DNA of 64,000 bases from contig DATNFW010000065.1 in NCBI GenBank assembly GCA_035606175.1, forward strand, positions 28,957-92,956. The letters are read 5' to 3'. A program made the translations under genes and the position numbers. The notes beneath the pieces are model-generated. The model was not told where the DNA came from, did no database searches, and was given only the letters and a program-made list of their open reading frames with translations. Below are positions 1 to 8,676 of the stretch, one piece after another; position 1 is the first letter of the stretch; every line of letters begins with the position of its first letter. The stretch comes from JASHUC01 sp035606175 (GTDB taxonomy: Bacteria > Pseudomonadota > Gammaproteobacteria > Steroidobacterales > Steroidobacteraceae).

Positions 1-520
1 TGGCGAGGTCCATCCCGACGTGGCCAGTCCAGCTGAGCGTCACGAATAGATAGGCGTCCGCCGCCGTGAATTTATCGCCGAGCAGATACGTGCGGCCCTT
101 CAATTGCGAGTCGAGCCAGTCCAAACGGCGCGTGAGCGCCGCGGTCGCCCCCGCCTTCCAGTCCGGCGGGGTGGCGGGATTGAACAGGGGCGAGAATGAC
201 TTGTGGATCTCGGACGACGTGAAATTCAACCACTCCTGCAGCCGATAGCGCTCGAGGGTGCCGGGCTTGGGCGCAAGACCCGAATCGGGCTTCTGGTCGG
301 CGATGTACTGGAGAATGACCGGCGCCTCCGTCAGCACCTCGCCGCTCGCGAGCTTCAGCGCCGGTACGTAACCCTTCGGGTTCACCTGCGTGTAGTCGGC
401 GCCGCCCTCGATCCGCTTGGCGTGGATGTCCACCTTCTTCAGCTCGAAGGTCTGTCCCGTCTCCCGCAGGGCGATGTGGGGCGCGAGTGAGCAGGCGCCG
501 GGAAAGTAGTAGAGCTGCAT
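1..520 (-). CDS. glutathione S-transferase, C-terminus cut by window edge
   Basis: The visible 173 residues begin MQLYYFPGACSLAPHIALRE, the N-terminal thioredoxin-fold signature of beta-class bacterial glutathione transferases (GstA type). Typical family segments follow: VNPKGYVPAL with its cis-proline, then EAPVILQYIAD, the glutathione gamma-glutamyl site. The helical C-terminal domain starts near residue 88 and is cut around residue 173 of the roughly 200 usual for the family. Such enzymes conjugate glutathione to electrophiles in the cytoplasm. It is divergent from the NmrA-like gene at 609, with 88 bases between the starts. The substrate cannot be read from the sequence. Confidence 0.88.
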   Translation of the reverse strand, partial: MQLYYFPGACSLAPHIALRETGQTFELKKVDIHAKRIEGGADYTQVNPKGYVPALKLASGEVLTEAPVILQYIADQKPDSGLAPKPGTLERYRLQEWLNFTSSEIHKSFSPLFNPATPPDWKAGATAALTRRLDWLDSQLKGRTYLLGDKFTAADAYLFVTLSWTGHVGMDLA

Positions 521-608
521 GAGGCCTCCCGATCCGATGAGCTTGCCGTGGGTCGGGAATCTTTGCCTTATACTCTCCGCGCTGCAAGTCCCCGACAGAT
601 CTCACACC

Positions 609-1568
609 ATGCGAAACCGAATTGACGGCCCGGGTCGACGCCGTTTCACGCTCGGCCTTGCCGCGCTCGGCGCGGCGGCCGCTTTGCCCGCCGGCGCGGC
701 TTCCCGGCGACGCGCCGCTGAGGCTGCCCCGGGCGGGCGCATCATTATCTCGGGCGCGGCCGGGCATTTGGGCGAGGCCACGATCCGCGAGTTGCTCGCG
801 CGCGGAATCCCGGCGAGCCGCCTCATTCTGGTGAGCCGCACTCCGGATGCGCTCAAGCCCTACGCGGCGCGAGGCGCGAGCGTGCGCTTCGGCGATTTCA
901 CCGATCCGAAATCGCTGCCCGCCGCGTTCGCGGGCGGCAGGCAGATGCTGCTCATCAGCATCGGCTTGAGCTCGGTTCCCCGTCCCCAGGCGCACAAGAC
1001 GGCAATCGATGCCGCGAAGGCGGCCGGCATCGAGCACATCGCCTACACCTCCTGGATCGGCTTGAGCCGCGGCGACCGCAGCGGACTCGGAGCCGACCAC
1101 TATCAAACGGAGGAGGCGCTCAAAGGAAGCGGCATCGCCTGGACCATGCTGCGCAACTCGATCTACATGGAGCAGACGCTGCCTGCGGCCGAGGGAATGG
1201 TCCGTTCCGGTCGGGCTGAGGTTCCGAGCCCCGACGTTCGTGTCGCGTACGTTGCGCGCGAGGATTGCGCGGCGGCTGCCGCGGCCGTGCTCACCACGGG
1301 TGGCCACGACGATCGGGCCTACGACATCACCGGGCCACAGCTCATCGATACGCGCCGCATGGCCGAGACCGCGAGCGCGGTGACCGGCAAGCCGATCCGT
1401 ATCGAGCCGGCGCGCCCGGGCGCACCGGGGCGCCGCCGCGCCTATGGGGGCCCCTCGGTCGCGGTGGTGAGCGATGCGGTCGCCGAGCTCAAAGGACGGC
1501 CGGCCATCCGCCTCGAGGCATTCTTCGGCGAGCACCGCGCCGAGCTCCTGAGCGAGCACGCGGCCTGA
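609..1568 (+). CDS. NmrA-like NAD(P)-binding oxidoreductase with Tat signal
   Basis: This 319-residue protein has a Rossmann fold of the NmrA/QOR2 atypical SDR group. The dinucleotide motif GAAGHLGEATI follows a short beta strand (IIISG), and an 'AYTSWIG' strand lies near the family's active-site region. I start it at the ATG at 609 because the N-terminus then reads as a twin-arginine signal: GRRRFTLGLAALG followed by a hydrophobic stretch ending ALPAGA. An in-frame start at 519 would bury that signal. QOR2/NmrA proteins are normally cytoplasmic quinone reductases or redox sensors, so an export signal is unusual. A folded, cofactor-loaded enzyme would be compatible with Tat. The next gene starts 5 bases after the stop. 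Confidence 0.8.
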   Translation: MRNRIDGPGRRRFTLGLAALGAAAALPAGAASRRRAAEAAPGGRIIISGAAGHLGEATIRELLARGIPASRLILVSRTPDALKPYAARGASVRFGDFTDPKSLPAAFAGGRQMLLISIGLSSVPRPQAHKTAIDAAKAAGIEHIAYTSWIGLSRGDRSGLGADHYQTEEALKGSGIAWTMLRNSIYMEQTLPAAEGMVRSGRAEVPSPDVRVAYVAREDCAAAAAAVLTTGGHDDRAYDITGPQLIDTRRMAETASAVTGKPIRIEPARPGAPGRRRAYGGPSVAVVSDAVAELKGRPAIRLEAFFGEHRAELLSEHAA

Positions 1569-1573
1569 TCGCC

Positions 1574-2734
1574 GTGCGCGGCAAGACCTTCGTTCTGCGA
1601 GGCGGCGCGGCTCTGGCCGCGGCGATGGTTCTCGCGGCAACGGGCGCATTCGCGGCCGAGCCGTCCGATGTGGAGGAGACGGCCGCTCAGGTCATCGAGC
1701 GGCTGCGCCTCACGGCGGCGCCTGCACCCGTGCGCGAACGCTCCGGCTGGCGGCCCCCCCACAAGGTGGTATTCCTCGCGTTCGACCGCCGTACCGCCGA
1801 TGAGCGCGACCGCCTCGCGAGCGCGGTGCCGGGTGCCCGGTTCGTCGTCGCCACCGACCGCGCCTCGGCGATCGATCAGGCGGCCGATGCCGACGTGCTG
1901 ATCGGATTCAATCCTGAGATCTGCGATCCGGCGATTATCGATCACGCCCGCGAGCTGCGCTGGATCCTCTCGCTCGCCGCCGGGGTCGAGCACTGCGTGA
2001 GCATTCCATCCGTGCGTGCGCGTCACCTGCTCATCACCAACATGCGCGGCGTCGACTCGGCGGCGATTGCGGAGCACGCCATCGCGCTAGCGCTGGCGCT
2101 CGCGCACGGGCTCGACGTATTTGCGGCGGATACCGCCCGGCACCGGTGGGCTCCCGCGGATGCGGGTCGAACGCGTCTCGAGGTGCTCTACGGCAAGACG
2201 CTGCTCGTCGTGGGGCTCGGAGGGATCGGTACGGAGGTCGCCCGGCGCGCGCACGGGCTCGGAATGCGCGTGATCGCGACGCGCGAGCGGGGCCACGAGG
2301 GGCCGGACTTCGTGAGTTATGTCGGGGAGCCGGGGGAGCTTTCGAAGCTCGCCGCCGAGGCGGACGTCATCGTGAACACGGCTCCGCTCACCCGCGAGAC
2401 CACGGGACTGTTCGATGCGCGCTTCTTTGCCGTCGTGAAGCCCACGGCGATCTTCATCAACGTGGCGCGCGGGGCGAGCGTCGTCACGAGTGCGCTCACT
2501 CGGGCGCTCGATGAGCACCGCCTCGGCGGCGCCGGGCTCGACGTCGTCGAGCCCGAGCCGCTTCCGCCCGATAACCCATTGTGGCGAGCGCCGCGGGTCA
2601 TCGTGAGTCCTCACATCTCCGGCAGATCGGACCTGCCCGGTGTCGAGCGCTGGATCGTCGCTCGAGAGAACCTGCGCCGCTATGCCGCCGGCGACAGGAT
2701 GCTCTCCGTCGTGAGCCTCGAGCGGGGGTATTGA
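1574..2734 (+). CDS. D-2-hydroxyacid dehydrogenase family protein with signal peptide
   Basis: The protein of 386 residues belongs to the D-isomer-specific 2-hydroxyacid dehydrogenases. It has an NAD-binding GLGGIGTEVARR motif, the substrate arginine in NVARGASV, the glutamate in GLDVVEPEPLP and the catalytic histidine in SPHISGR, so the active site looks intact. The GTG at 1574, five bases after the upstream stop, is chosen as start. It gives a hydrophobic leader (LRGGAALAAAMVLAATGAFA, then AEPS) that looks like a Sec-type signal peptide. Family members act in the cytoplasm with NAD(H), so a leader is odd. It is probably co-transcribed with the Tat-tagged gene before it. The substrate is unknown. 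Confidence 0.78.
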   Translation: MRGKTFVLRGGAALAAAMVLAATGAFAAEPSDVEETAAQVIERLRLTAAPAPVRERSGWRPPHKVVFLAFDRRTADERDRLASAVPGARFVVATDRASAIDQAADADVLIGFNPEICDPAIIDHARELRWILSLAAGVEHCVSIPSVRARHLLITNMRGVDSAAIAEHAIALALALAHGLDVFAADTARHRWAPADAGRTRLEVLYGKTLLVVGLGGIGTEVARRAHGLGMRVIATRERGHEGPDFVSYVGEPGELSKLAAEADVIVNTAPLTRETTGLFDARFFAVVKPTAIFINVARGASVVTSALTRALDEHRLGGAGLDVVEPEPLPPDNPLWRAPRVIVSPHISGRSDLPGVERWIVARENLRRYAAGDRMLSVVSLERGY

Positions 2735-2795
2735 TCGCGGACTGAGCGCGTCCATGCCGCCCGCTTACCGCCAGAGGCTCACGCGCTCGAGTGCC

Positions 2796-3503
2796 TTAGC
2801 GAATCGTCGCCGTCGTCGTCTGCTCGCGATGTGACGAGCCGAACATGATCCCGCTCAGTGCACCGCCCGCGAGGATGTTGCTCGCCCCGACGACGAGCAG
2901 ACCAACCAGAACGAGGGGCATCGAGTAGACGCCGCTCAGCGCGAGGATGCCGAGCACGATCGCGGCGATTCCGGAGAGCAGCTGCGCACCGGCCGAACCC
3001 GCGGCCATCTCGTTCGCGAGGAGCTCGTTCGTCTGCGTCGTGGCACTCACCGTACCTGCACGGCGCACCGCGGCCTGCAGCTGATGCACGCTGCGCACCG
3101 AGCCGCTGCCGAGCATCAGCGCGGCGCCGAAGGCAATCAACGCCGCCGCGCACAGCACGAGCGGGGTGATGCCGAGCAGAGCCAGGATGCCGAGCACGAT
3201 GCCCGCCACGCCGACCATGAACATCATCCCGACGCCGCCGCCGGAGAGCGAATCGGAAGCTGCGGTTGCGGCGACCGCGGTGGGCGAGGAGCTGATACCC
3301 GACAGCTCGGAGACGAGCGCGCCGGCCTGCAGGATGAGCGTGACGCCAAACACGATCGTCGCAATGGCCATCAGTACCTCAGGCACGAGGCCCGCGAGAG
3401 CGATGATTGCGAGGGCCACCGTCGCGATGCCGCCGGCGGCATCGAGCATGCCACCGAAGGCTGCGGTGTCGGTGGATCTGTTTTCCACGTATGTTGCGTT
3501 CAT
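2796..3503 (-). CDS. membrane protein with three internal two-helix repeats
   Basis: I do not recognise a named family for this 235-residue protein. It has six predicted membrane segments arranged as three similar hairpins. Each begins with a glycine-rich helix of the type GIAxIVLGILAL (near residues 25, 101 and 167), followed by a second helix rich in Gly, Ala and Leu. The loops between repeats are hydrophilic (SSPTAVAATAASDS; HQLQAAVRRAG). The start at 3503 has a good AGGAG seven bases upstream. It lies 97 bases downstream of emrB on the same strand and could be a distal member of that operon, but nothing in it suggests drug transport. Confidence 0.65.
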   Translation of the reverse strand: MNATYVENRSTDTAAFGGMLDAAGGIATVALAIIALAGLVPEVLMAIATIVFGVTLILQAGALVSELSGISSSPTAVAATAASDSLSGGGVGMMFMVGVAGIVLGILALLGITPLVLCAAALIAFGAALMLGSGSVRSVHQLQAAVRRAGTVSATTQTNELLANEMAAGSAGAQLLSGIAAIVLGILALSGVYSMPLVLVGLLVVGASNILAGGALSGIMFGSSHREQTTTATIR

Positions 3504-3600
3504 GCCAAAGCTCCTTAGCGCACGGGGCGCTTCAATCCGCCTGAGGACGCGCCCATTAGAAAGCTCAATGCCCCGCGTTGTTCCCGCCGAGCTCGGCTCT

Positions 3601-5163
3601 TCAATGCGCTCCAGCTGTCGCCTGCGATGCTGCGCCGCCGCGAACGGGACGGGCGAGCCAGATCACCACTACGAGCGCCACAAACAACATTCCCGACACG
3701 TAAAAGATGTCGTCCGCCGAGAGCATGAAGGCCTGAGCGTCGACGATGCGATTCAACACAGTGAATTTTTGATCCGGGGCGAGCCCGCCTGCCTGCATTC
3801 GCCCGAGCGCTTGCGCCGGGAGGGGGGCGCCGCGGACCAGGTGCTCGACGAGCTGCGAATGGTGAAGTGTTGCGCGCCGGTCCCACAGCGTCGTGACGAT
3901 GGAGGTACCGAACGAGCCGGAGGTGATGCGCGCAAAGTTCATGAGGCTCGAGGCGGCTGGAATGCGTTCCGGCGGCAACCCCGCGAGGCCGAGCGCGAGC
4001 AGAGGCACGAAGAAGCACGCCATCGCGGCGCCCTGGATCACCGTCGGCACCAGCAGTGTCCCGAGCGGCGCTTGCGTATCGAACCAGCTCCGCATGAAGA
4101 ACACGAGCGCGAAGATCGCGAACGAGGCGGTCACGTAGAGCCGCGGATCGATGCGATCGATCGTGCGTCCCACGATCGGCGTGAGAAACACCGCGAGCAC
4201 ACCGACCGGCGCGAGCACGAGACCCGCGAGCGTCGCAGTGTATCCCATGTACTCTTGCAGCCAGAGCGGCAACAGCACGACGTTGCCGAAGAACACTCCA
4301 TACGCGAGCAGCATGGCAAGCGTGCTCACCGAGAAATTGCGCAGCCGGAAGAGGCCCAGGTCGACCACGGGGTGCTCGTCCGTCAGCTCCCAGATGATGA
4401 ATACGATGAAACATGCGGCCGAGACGATCGCAAGCGCCACGATCTGAGCCGAGTTGAACCAGTCGAGGTCCTTGCCCTTGTCGAGCAGGATCTGCAGCGC
4501 ACCGACCCAGACGACGAGCAAGCCGAGGCCGACGCCATCGACGGGCGCACGTGCCGTCGGCGTCTCCCGCTTGCGATAGACCATCCAGGTCGCCGCGCCT
4601 GCGACGAGGCCGACAGGCACGTTGATGTAGAAGATCCACGGCCAGGAGATGTTGTCCGTAATCCAGCCGCCGAGCAGCGGCCCGACCACCGGTGCGACGA
4701 GCGAGGTCATCGACCAGATGCCGAGCGCCGCGCCCGCCTTCGATTTCGGATAGCTCGAGAGCAGCAGCGCCTGAGAGAGCGGAATCATAGGTCCGGCGAC
4801 TGCACCCTGGAGCACGCGAAACGCGATCAGCAGACCGAGCGAAGGTGCGAGCGCACACAGGAAGGAGGCGCCGACGAACAAGAATGTCGACCACGTGAAG
4901 AGCCGCACCTGGCCGACCCGCCGCGTGAGCCACCCGGTGAGCGGCAGTGAGATGGCGTTCGCGACGCCGAAGGAAGTGATGACCCACGTTCCCTGATCGG
5001 GCGACACACCGAGGTCCCCGGCGATGTACGGGATCGACACGTTTGCGATCGAGGTGTCGAGCACGTTCATGAACACCGCGAGAGACATCGCCGCCGTGCC
5101 GATGAGGAGCTGCGAGCCGCGAAGCGGCGGCAGCTCGCCCGAGCCTGACGCGTCAAAGGCCAT
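3601..5163 (-). CDS. emrB: DHA2-family MFS multidrug efflux permease (EmrB type)
   Basis: This inner-membrane proton/drug antiporter of about 520 residues has the 14-helix plan of the EmrB/QacA group. The family motif LDTSIANVSIP sits at residues 35-45 in the first helix, LTRRVGQVR matches the loop 2-3 motif, and the motif C region (APVVGPLLGGW) in helix 5 is typical of drug exporters. The ATG at 5163 is preferred because it overlaps the end of emrA by 11 bases, suggesting translational coupling. A further in-frame start at 5211 would add a basic non-conserved tail. With the adaptor and outer-membrane genes upstream it would form a tripartite pump. The drug specificity is not readable. Confidence 0.92.
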   Translation of the reverse strand: MAFDASGSGELPPLRGSQLLIGTAAMSLAVFMNVLDTSIANVSIPYIAGDLGVSPDQGTWVITSFGVANAISLPLTGWLTRRVGQVRLFTWSTFLFVGASFLCALAPSLGLLIAFRVLQGAVAGPMIPLSQALLLSSYPKSKAGAALGIWSMTSLVAPVVGPLLGGWITDNISWPWIFYINVPVGLVAGAATWMVYRKRETPTARAPVDGVGLGLLVVWVGALQILLDKGKDLDWFNSAQIVALAIVSAACFIVFIIWELTDEHPVVDLGLFRLRNFSVSTLAMLLAYGVFFGNVVLLPLWLQEYMGYTATLAGLVLAPVGVLAVFLTPIVGRTIDRIDPRLYVTASFAIFALVFFMRSWFDTQAPLGTLLVPTVIQGAAMACFFVPLLALGLAGLPPERIPAASSLMNFARITSGSFGTSIVTTLWDRRATLHHSQLVEHLVRGAPLPAQALGRMQAGGLAPDQKFTVLNRIVDAQAFMLSADDIFYVSGMLFVALVVVIWLARPVRGGAASQATAGAH

Positions 5164-6496
5164 CGGACGTCTCGCGCGCGGCTGGCCCTGCTGCCGCTGC
5201 CGGGGAAGCATCCCGCTCGCGATCTATCGGAGCCGATCGAGCGTGCGCTGCGCTCGCGAGTCGTGCGTGCTCCCGAGACGAGCGCTGCGGAGCCGGCGCA
5301 TTCGCGGCGATGATCGTGCGCACTCGCGCCTCCGCCGCTGCACCGCTCGCATCGAACACACTGGTCGCATAGAGAGCGGCCGCTGAATCGGTTGCACCGC
5401 CCGTCGGGCTGCCGGCAGCCTGCGGGAAGCGCTTTCCGTCCTGGTCTCGAATGCTCACTTCGACTTTCATCGACAGACCGATCTGAAGCGGATGCGCCTC
5501 GAGCTCGCGTGGGTCGAGAGCGATGCGTACCGGCACGCGCTGCACGATCTTGATCCAGTTGCCCGTCGCATTCTGGGCGGGCAGAAGCGCGAACGCGGAG
5601 CCCGTACCCGCACCGAGACCGGCGACTCGCCCGTGAAAGATCACTTTGCGGCCGTAGAGATCGGAGGTAACCGACACCGGCTGGCCGATGCGCAGGGAGG
5701 CGAGCTGCGGCTCCTTGAAATTGGCCTCCACCCACACCTGATCGAGTGGCACCACCGACATGAGCGCTGCGCCCGGGTTCACGCGCTCCCCGAGCTGCAC
5801 GTTGCGCTTGGCGATGAGGCCTGCAACGGGGGCCGGCAGCACTGTGCGGCTCAATTGCAGGTAGGCGCTGCGCACGGCCGCCGCGGCATCGCGCACATCC
5901 GGATGGCTCGCGAGTGTCGTACCGTCGGTGCGGGCGCGATTCGCCGCGAGCTGCTCCTTCGCCGCGTTGAGCGCGGCGCGATCGCCTCTCACGGTATCGC
6001 GCGCATGCTGGAGCTCCTCGCCCGAGATCGCCCCGGAGCTGCCGAGCCGCTCGCGGCGCGCGAGATCCTTCTGCGCCATTGCGAGCTCGGAGGCGCGCAG
6101 CTCCACGTCCGCGTTGAGCTCCGCCGAGGTCGCAAAGAGATTGCGCACTTCGCGCACACTGCGCGCGAGCCGGGCATCGGCTTCATCGAGCGCGAGCTGC
6201 GCATCCGCCGGATCGAGCTTCACGAGCGGCTGCCCCGCGCGCACGAGCTGGGTGTCGTCCGCGCCGATCGCAACGACGGTACCGGAGATCTGCGGCGTGA
6301 TCTCGACGACGTTGCCATCGACGTACGCATCGTCCGTGGTCACGCGCCAGCGCGCATCGCTCAGCCAGTAGACCGACCATGTGAGGCCACACACGACGAA
6401 CACGCCCGCTGCGATCGCGAGCCACCGCCAGCGCGGATTGTCCCGCGAGGAGAGCCTGCCGTTGCGTACGGCTTTCGCATTTGATTCGGGATTCAT
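5153..6496 (-). CDS. emrA: EmrA/HlyD-type membrane fusion protein of efflux pump
   Basis: The 447-residue periplasmic adaptor has one N-terminal membrane anchor (about residues 25-46, WLAIAAGVFVVCG). A lipoyl/barrel-sandwich half follows (TDDAYVDGNVVEITPQISG), then a long alpha-helical hairpin (about 95-210), and the second lipoyl half (PAPVAGLIAKRNVQLGERV) closes the fold. The TDDAYVDG segment is a hallmark of EmrA. The C-terminal 80 or so residues are Ala/Arg/Ser-rich and extend beyond the usual family end. The ATG at 6496 overlaps the stop of the outer-membrane gene as ATGA. It links EmrB in the inner membrane to the outer-membrane channel. Confidence 0.92.
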   Translation of the reverse strand: MNPESNAKAVRNGRLSSRDNPRWRWLAIAAGVFVVCGLTWSVYWLSDARWRVTTDDAYVDGNVVEITPQISGTVVAIGADDTQLVRAGQPLVKLDPADAQLALDEADARLARSVREVRNLFATSAELNADVELRASELAMAQKDLARRERLGSSGAISGEELQHARDTVRGDRAALNAAKEQLAANRARTDGTTLASHPDVRDAAAAVRSAYLQLSRTVLPAPVAGLIAKRNVQLGERVNPGAALMSVVPLDQVWVEANFKEPQLASLRIGQPVSVTSDLYGRKVIFHGRVAGLGAGTGSAFALLPAQNATGNWIKIVQRVPVRIALDPRELEAHPLQIGLSMKVEVSIRDQDGKRFPQAAGSPTGGATDSAAALYATSVFDASGAAAEARVRTIIAANAPAPQRSSREHARLASAAHARSAPIDRERDASPAAAAGPAARETSDGL

Positions 6497-7929
6497 TTTC
6501 CGTCCTCCGCTGGCACGAAGCCTCCACCGAGCGAGCGTTCGAGATCGATCGAGACGTCCCACGCACGCGCACGCAAATCCGCCTCGAGGTTCCGTTGTGC
6601 GAGCAGCTGCCCGTGGGTCGTCAGCACTTGCAGGTAATTGCCCACTCCTTCCTGGTAGCGCATGAGCGCGAGCTCGTAGGCGTCCTGCGCCGTTGCAATA
6701 CCGTCCCGCTCCTCCGCTCTCTGCGCCGCGATGCTGCGGAGGGAAACCAGCTGATCGGCCACATCTCGAAGCGCATCGGCGAGCGCCTGCTCGTAGCGCT
6801 CGACCGCGGCGTCGTATTGCGCATCGCGCGCAGCGAGCGCGGCGCGACGCCGGCCCGCATCGAAAATCGGCAACGTGAGGGCGGGACCCACTCCGATCGC
6901 GCGGTTCGCAGCCGTGAAGAACGCCCCAGTCCCGAGCGCCTGCAGGCCGAGGAGCGCGGTGAGGTCCACATTGGGATAGAAATCCGCCTTCGCCGCCGCG
7001 ATGCCGCGCTCTGCGGACTCCACTCGCCAGCGCAGCGCGAGAATGTCCGGACGGCGTCCGAGAAGCTCGGCGGGCAGGCGGCTCGGCAGCCGCACATCGG
7101 GCAACGATGCGAGCTGCGGGCGGGCAATGGCGCGACCGCGATCCGGTCCTTGTCCAATGAGCGCGGCCAGCGCGTTGCGCGTGAGCTCGATACGCTCATC
7201 GAGCCGCGTGAGGTGCTCGCGCGCGTCGGGAAGCGCCGATTGCGCCTGCTTCACTTCCAGGCGCGAGTCGATCCCGGCGGAATTGCGAGCGCGGGTGAGC
7301 GAGTAGATCTGCTCGCGCTCCGCGAGCAATGTTTGAGTCACATCGCGCTCGAGATAAGCGCGCTCGAGCGCTACGTATGCATGCGCGATCGCAGCCGACA
7401 ACGCGATCCGGGCCGCCTCGCCATCGAGCTCGGCCGCGCGCGCGGCCCCGACGGCCTGCTCGTAGGCCGCGCGGTTCTTGCCCCAGAGATCGAGCTCGAA
7501 GCCGAGAGTCGCCTGGAGCTCATTCAGCGTGTTCCAAGTGCCGCCGTATGGCGGCGGGATGAGCGAGTGCTCCGGAAAGAGCTCGCGCGTGCTCGATCCC
7601 GAGAGCCCGACCGCAGGGAGCCGCGCCGCCTGCGCGCTGCGCGCCGCGGCGAGCGCGAGCCGGGTGCGGGCCTGCGCTTCCTCGAGGCTCGGGCTGCCTG
7701 CGAGGGCTTCCTCGATCAAACGATCGAGCTGTGGGTCGCCGAGGGCGGTCCACCACTTCGGCGCGGGCCAGACAGGCCCGGTCTCGCTGCGACTCAATGT
7801 TTGAGAGGCGACAAGGCCATCGGGGCCGACGAGCCGCGCTCGGGGGGCGAGTCCTCTGCTCGTGGCACAGCCCGAGAGCGCGAACAGGCCGGCGAGTATC
7901 GCAGAGGCGGGCATTACGAGGCGCCTCAT
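6493..7929 (-). CDS. NodT/OprM-family outer-membrane efflux lipoprotein
   Basis: This protein of 478 residues is a TolC-like outer-membrane factor. It has a lipoprotein signal (MRRLVMPASAILAGLFALSG with Cys at about residue 21) and the two characteristic outer-membrane efflux repeats. The first contains WWTALGDPQLDRLIEEAL; the second starts around residue 270 with the family segment RRPDILALRWRVESAERGI. It is first in the operon, overlaps emrA by four bases and lies downstream of a 15-bp iterated operator-like array. It would form the exit channel for the EmrAB pump. The helical DLWGKNRAAYEQ segment is also typical of NodT-type proteins. Confidence 0.92.
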   Translation of the reverse strand: MRRLVMPASAILAGLFALSGCATSRGLAPRARLVGPDGLVASQTLSRSETGPVWPAPKWWTALGDPQLDRLIEEALAGSPSLEEAQARTRLALAAARSAQAARLPAVGLSGSSTRELFPEHSLIPPPYGGTWNTLNELQATLGFELDLWGKNRAAYEQAVGAARAAELDGEAARIALSAAIAHAYVALERAYLERDVTQTLLAEREQIYSLTRARNSAGIDSRLEVKQAQSALPDAREHLTRLDERIELTRNALAALIGQGPDRGRAIARPQLASLPDVRLPSRLPAELLGRRPDILALRWRVESAERGIAAAKADFYPNVDLTALLGLQALGTGAFFTAANRAIGVGPALTLPIFDAGRRRAALAARDAQYDAAVERYEQALADALRDVADQLVSLRSIAAQRAEERDGIATAQDAYELALMRYQEGVGNYLQVLTTHGQLLAQRNLEADLRARAWDVSIDLERSLGGGFVPAEDGK

Positions 7930-8026
7930 ACGCGCGCCTGTGCGTTGCGGTGCATGAAATGCGTGACTCTCGCGATCATCTTCGTTTCTCCGATCCAGCG
8001 CCCTCCTGGCCTTGTGCCGTCCATGG

Positions 8027-8086
8027 TTGCTCGGGCTGTCAATGTCTGGGCTAAATATGCCTAGGCAATCATTGCCCTAAAAAAGG
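8027..8086 (-). promoter_or_regulatory. iterated 15-bp operator-like array before the efflux operon
   Basis: Between the marR stop and the efflux operon start, four units recur at exactly 15-base spacing, beginning at 8027, 8042, 8057 and 8072 on the plus strand. They start TTGCTCGGGC, ATGTCTGGGC, ATGCCTAGGC and TTGCCCTAAA. The third unit contains the perfect palindrome TGCCTAGGCA (8058-8067). The same element with the same period lies upstream of marR at 8608-8652. Sharing between regulator and target genes suggests this is the binding site of the MarR protein. The promoter itself is not resolved. Confidence 0.7.
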
Positions 8087-8088
8087 GG

Positions 8089-8592
8089 TCACACGTTGTC
8101 GAGCATGCGCCGCAGAAAGCCCTCGAGCTGGCGCGCCTCGGCCTTCGTGAAGCCGCGCAGCAGGCTGTTGAGCGCCTGGCGCGTGATTTCCATCATGATC
8201 GGCCACACGGTCCGCCCGCTTTCCGTGAGCTCGAGATAGACGAGCCGCCGGTCATTCGGGCAGCGTTCGCGGCGAATGAGGCCCTTGTTCTCCAGCCGGT
8301 CGACCATGCGCGTCATCGCACCGGCATCGTAGGAAACGCTCCTGCAGAGACTCGCCGCCGACTTGGCCTCGGAGTCGATCGCGATGGTGGCGATGATCCG
8401 AAATTGCGGCCAGCTGAGCTCGAACGCGGCGAGCTGCGGGTGCGCGGCGAACCGCCGCTCGAGCGAGGTGCCCATCTCCTCCCGCAGGCGATTCACGAGA
8501 TATCCGACCGCCCTGCGCGGCTCGTACGACTCGGCGTCGTAGACCTCCGCAGCCTCAGCGTTCGACATCCTTCGGTTTGCCGCCGCTACCAT
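8089..8592 (-). CDS. MarR-family transcriptional regulator of the efflux operon
   Basis: This 167-residue winged-helix regulator has the MarR layout: an N-terminal dimer helix, a helix-turn-helix with recognition region SYDAGAMTRMVDRLENKGLI, and a wing carrying the NDRR motif (PNDRRLVYLELT). It is encoded just upstream of, and on the same strand as, the EmrAB-type pump. Both it and the pump have the same iterated 15-bp motif in front. MarR proteins usually repress such pumps and themselves until a ligand binds, so autoregulation and pump control are likely here. A second in-frame ATG nine codons in is an alternative start. Confidence 0.9.
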   Translation of the reverse strand: MVAAANRRMSNAEAAEVYDAESYEPRRAVGYLVNRLREEMGTSLERRFAAHPQLAAFELSWPQFRIIATIAIDSEAKSAASLCRSVSYDAGAMTRMVDRLENKGLIRRERCPNDRRLVYLELTESGRTVWPIMMEITRQALNSLLRGFTKAEARQLEGFLRRMLDNV

Positions 8593-8607
8593 GGCTCGCC
8601 ACTTTAC

Positions 8608-8652
8608 TTGCCTAGGCTGTCATTGTCAAGGCTTTTATTGCCTCGCAATTTT
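8608..8652 (-). promoter_or_regulatory. iterated 15-bp operator-like array before marR
   Basis: Three units begin at 8608 (TTGCCTAGGCTGTCA), 8623 (TTGTCAAGGC) and 8638 (TTGCCTCGCA), again at exactly 15-base spacing. The first matches the unit at 8027 in 12 of 15 positions and shares the TGCCTAGGC core with the unit at 8057. The array ends 16 bases from the marR start codon, so it should overlap the marR promoter or leader. It is therefore a strong candidate for an autoregulatory MarR site. Confidence 0.7.
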
Positions 8653-8676
8653 GGCAGCAGCCCCGGCGCGCGCAGC

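Noticed and set aside
72..1649. Open frame of 525 codons antisense to the NmrA-like gene and overlapping the GST
   Set aside because: It lies opposite a well-conserved Rossmann protein and has an Arg-rich composition.
3166..4950. Open frame of 594 codons antisense to emrB
   Set aside because: emrB shows 14 helices and DHA2 motifs; the antisense product is His/Arg/Glu-rich low-complexity sequence.
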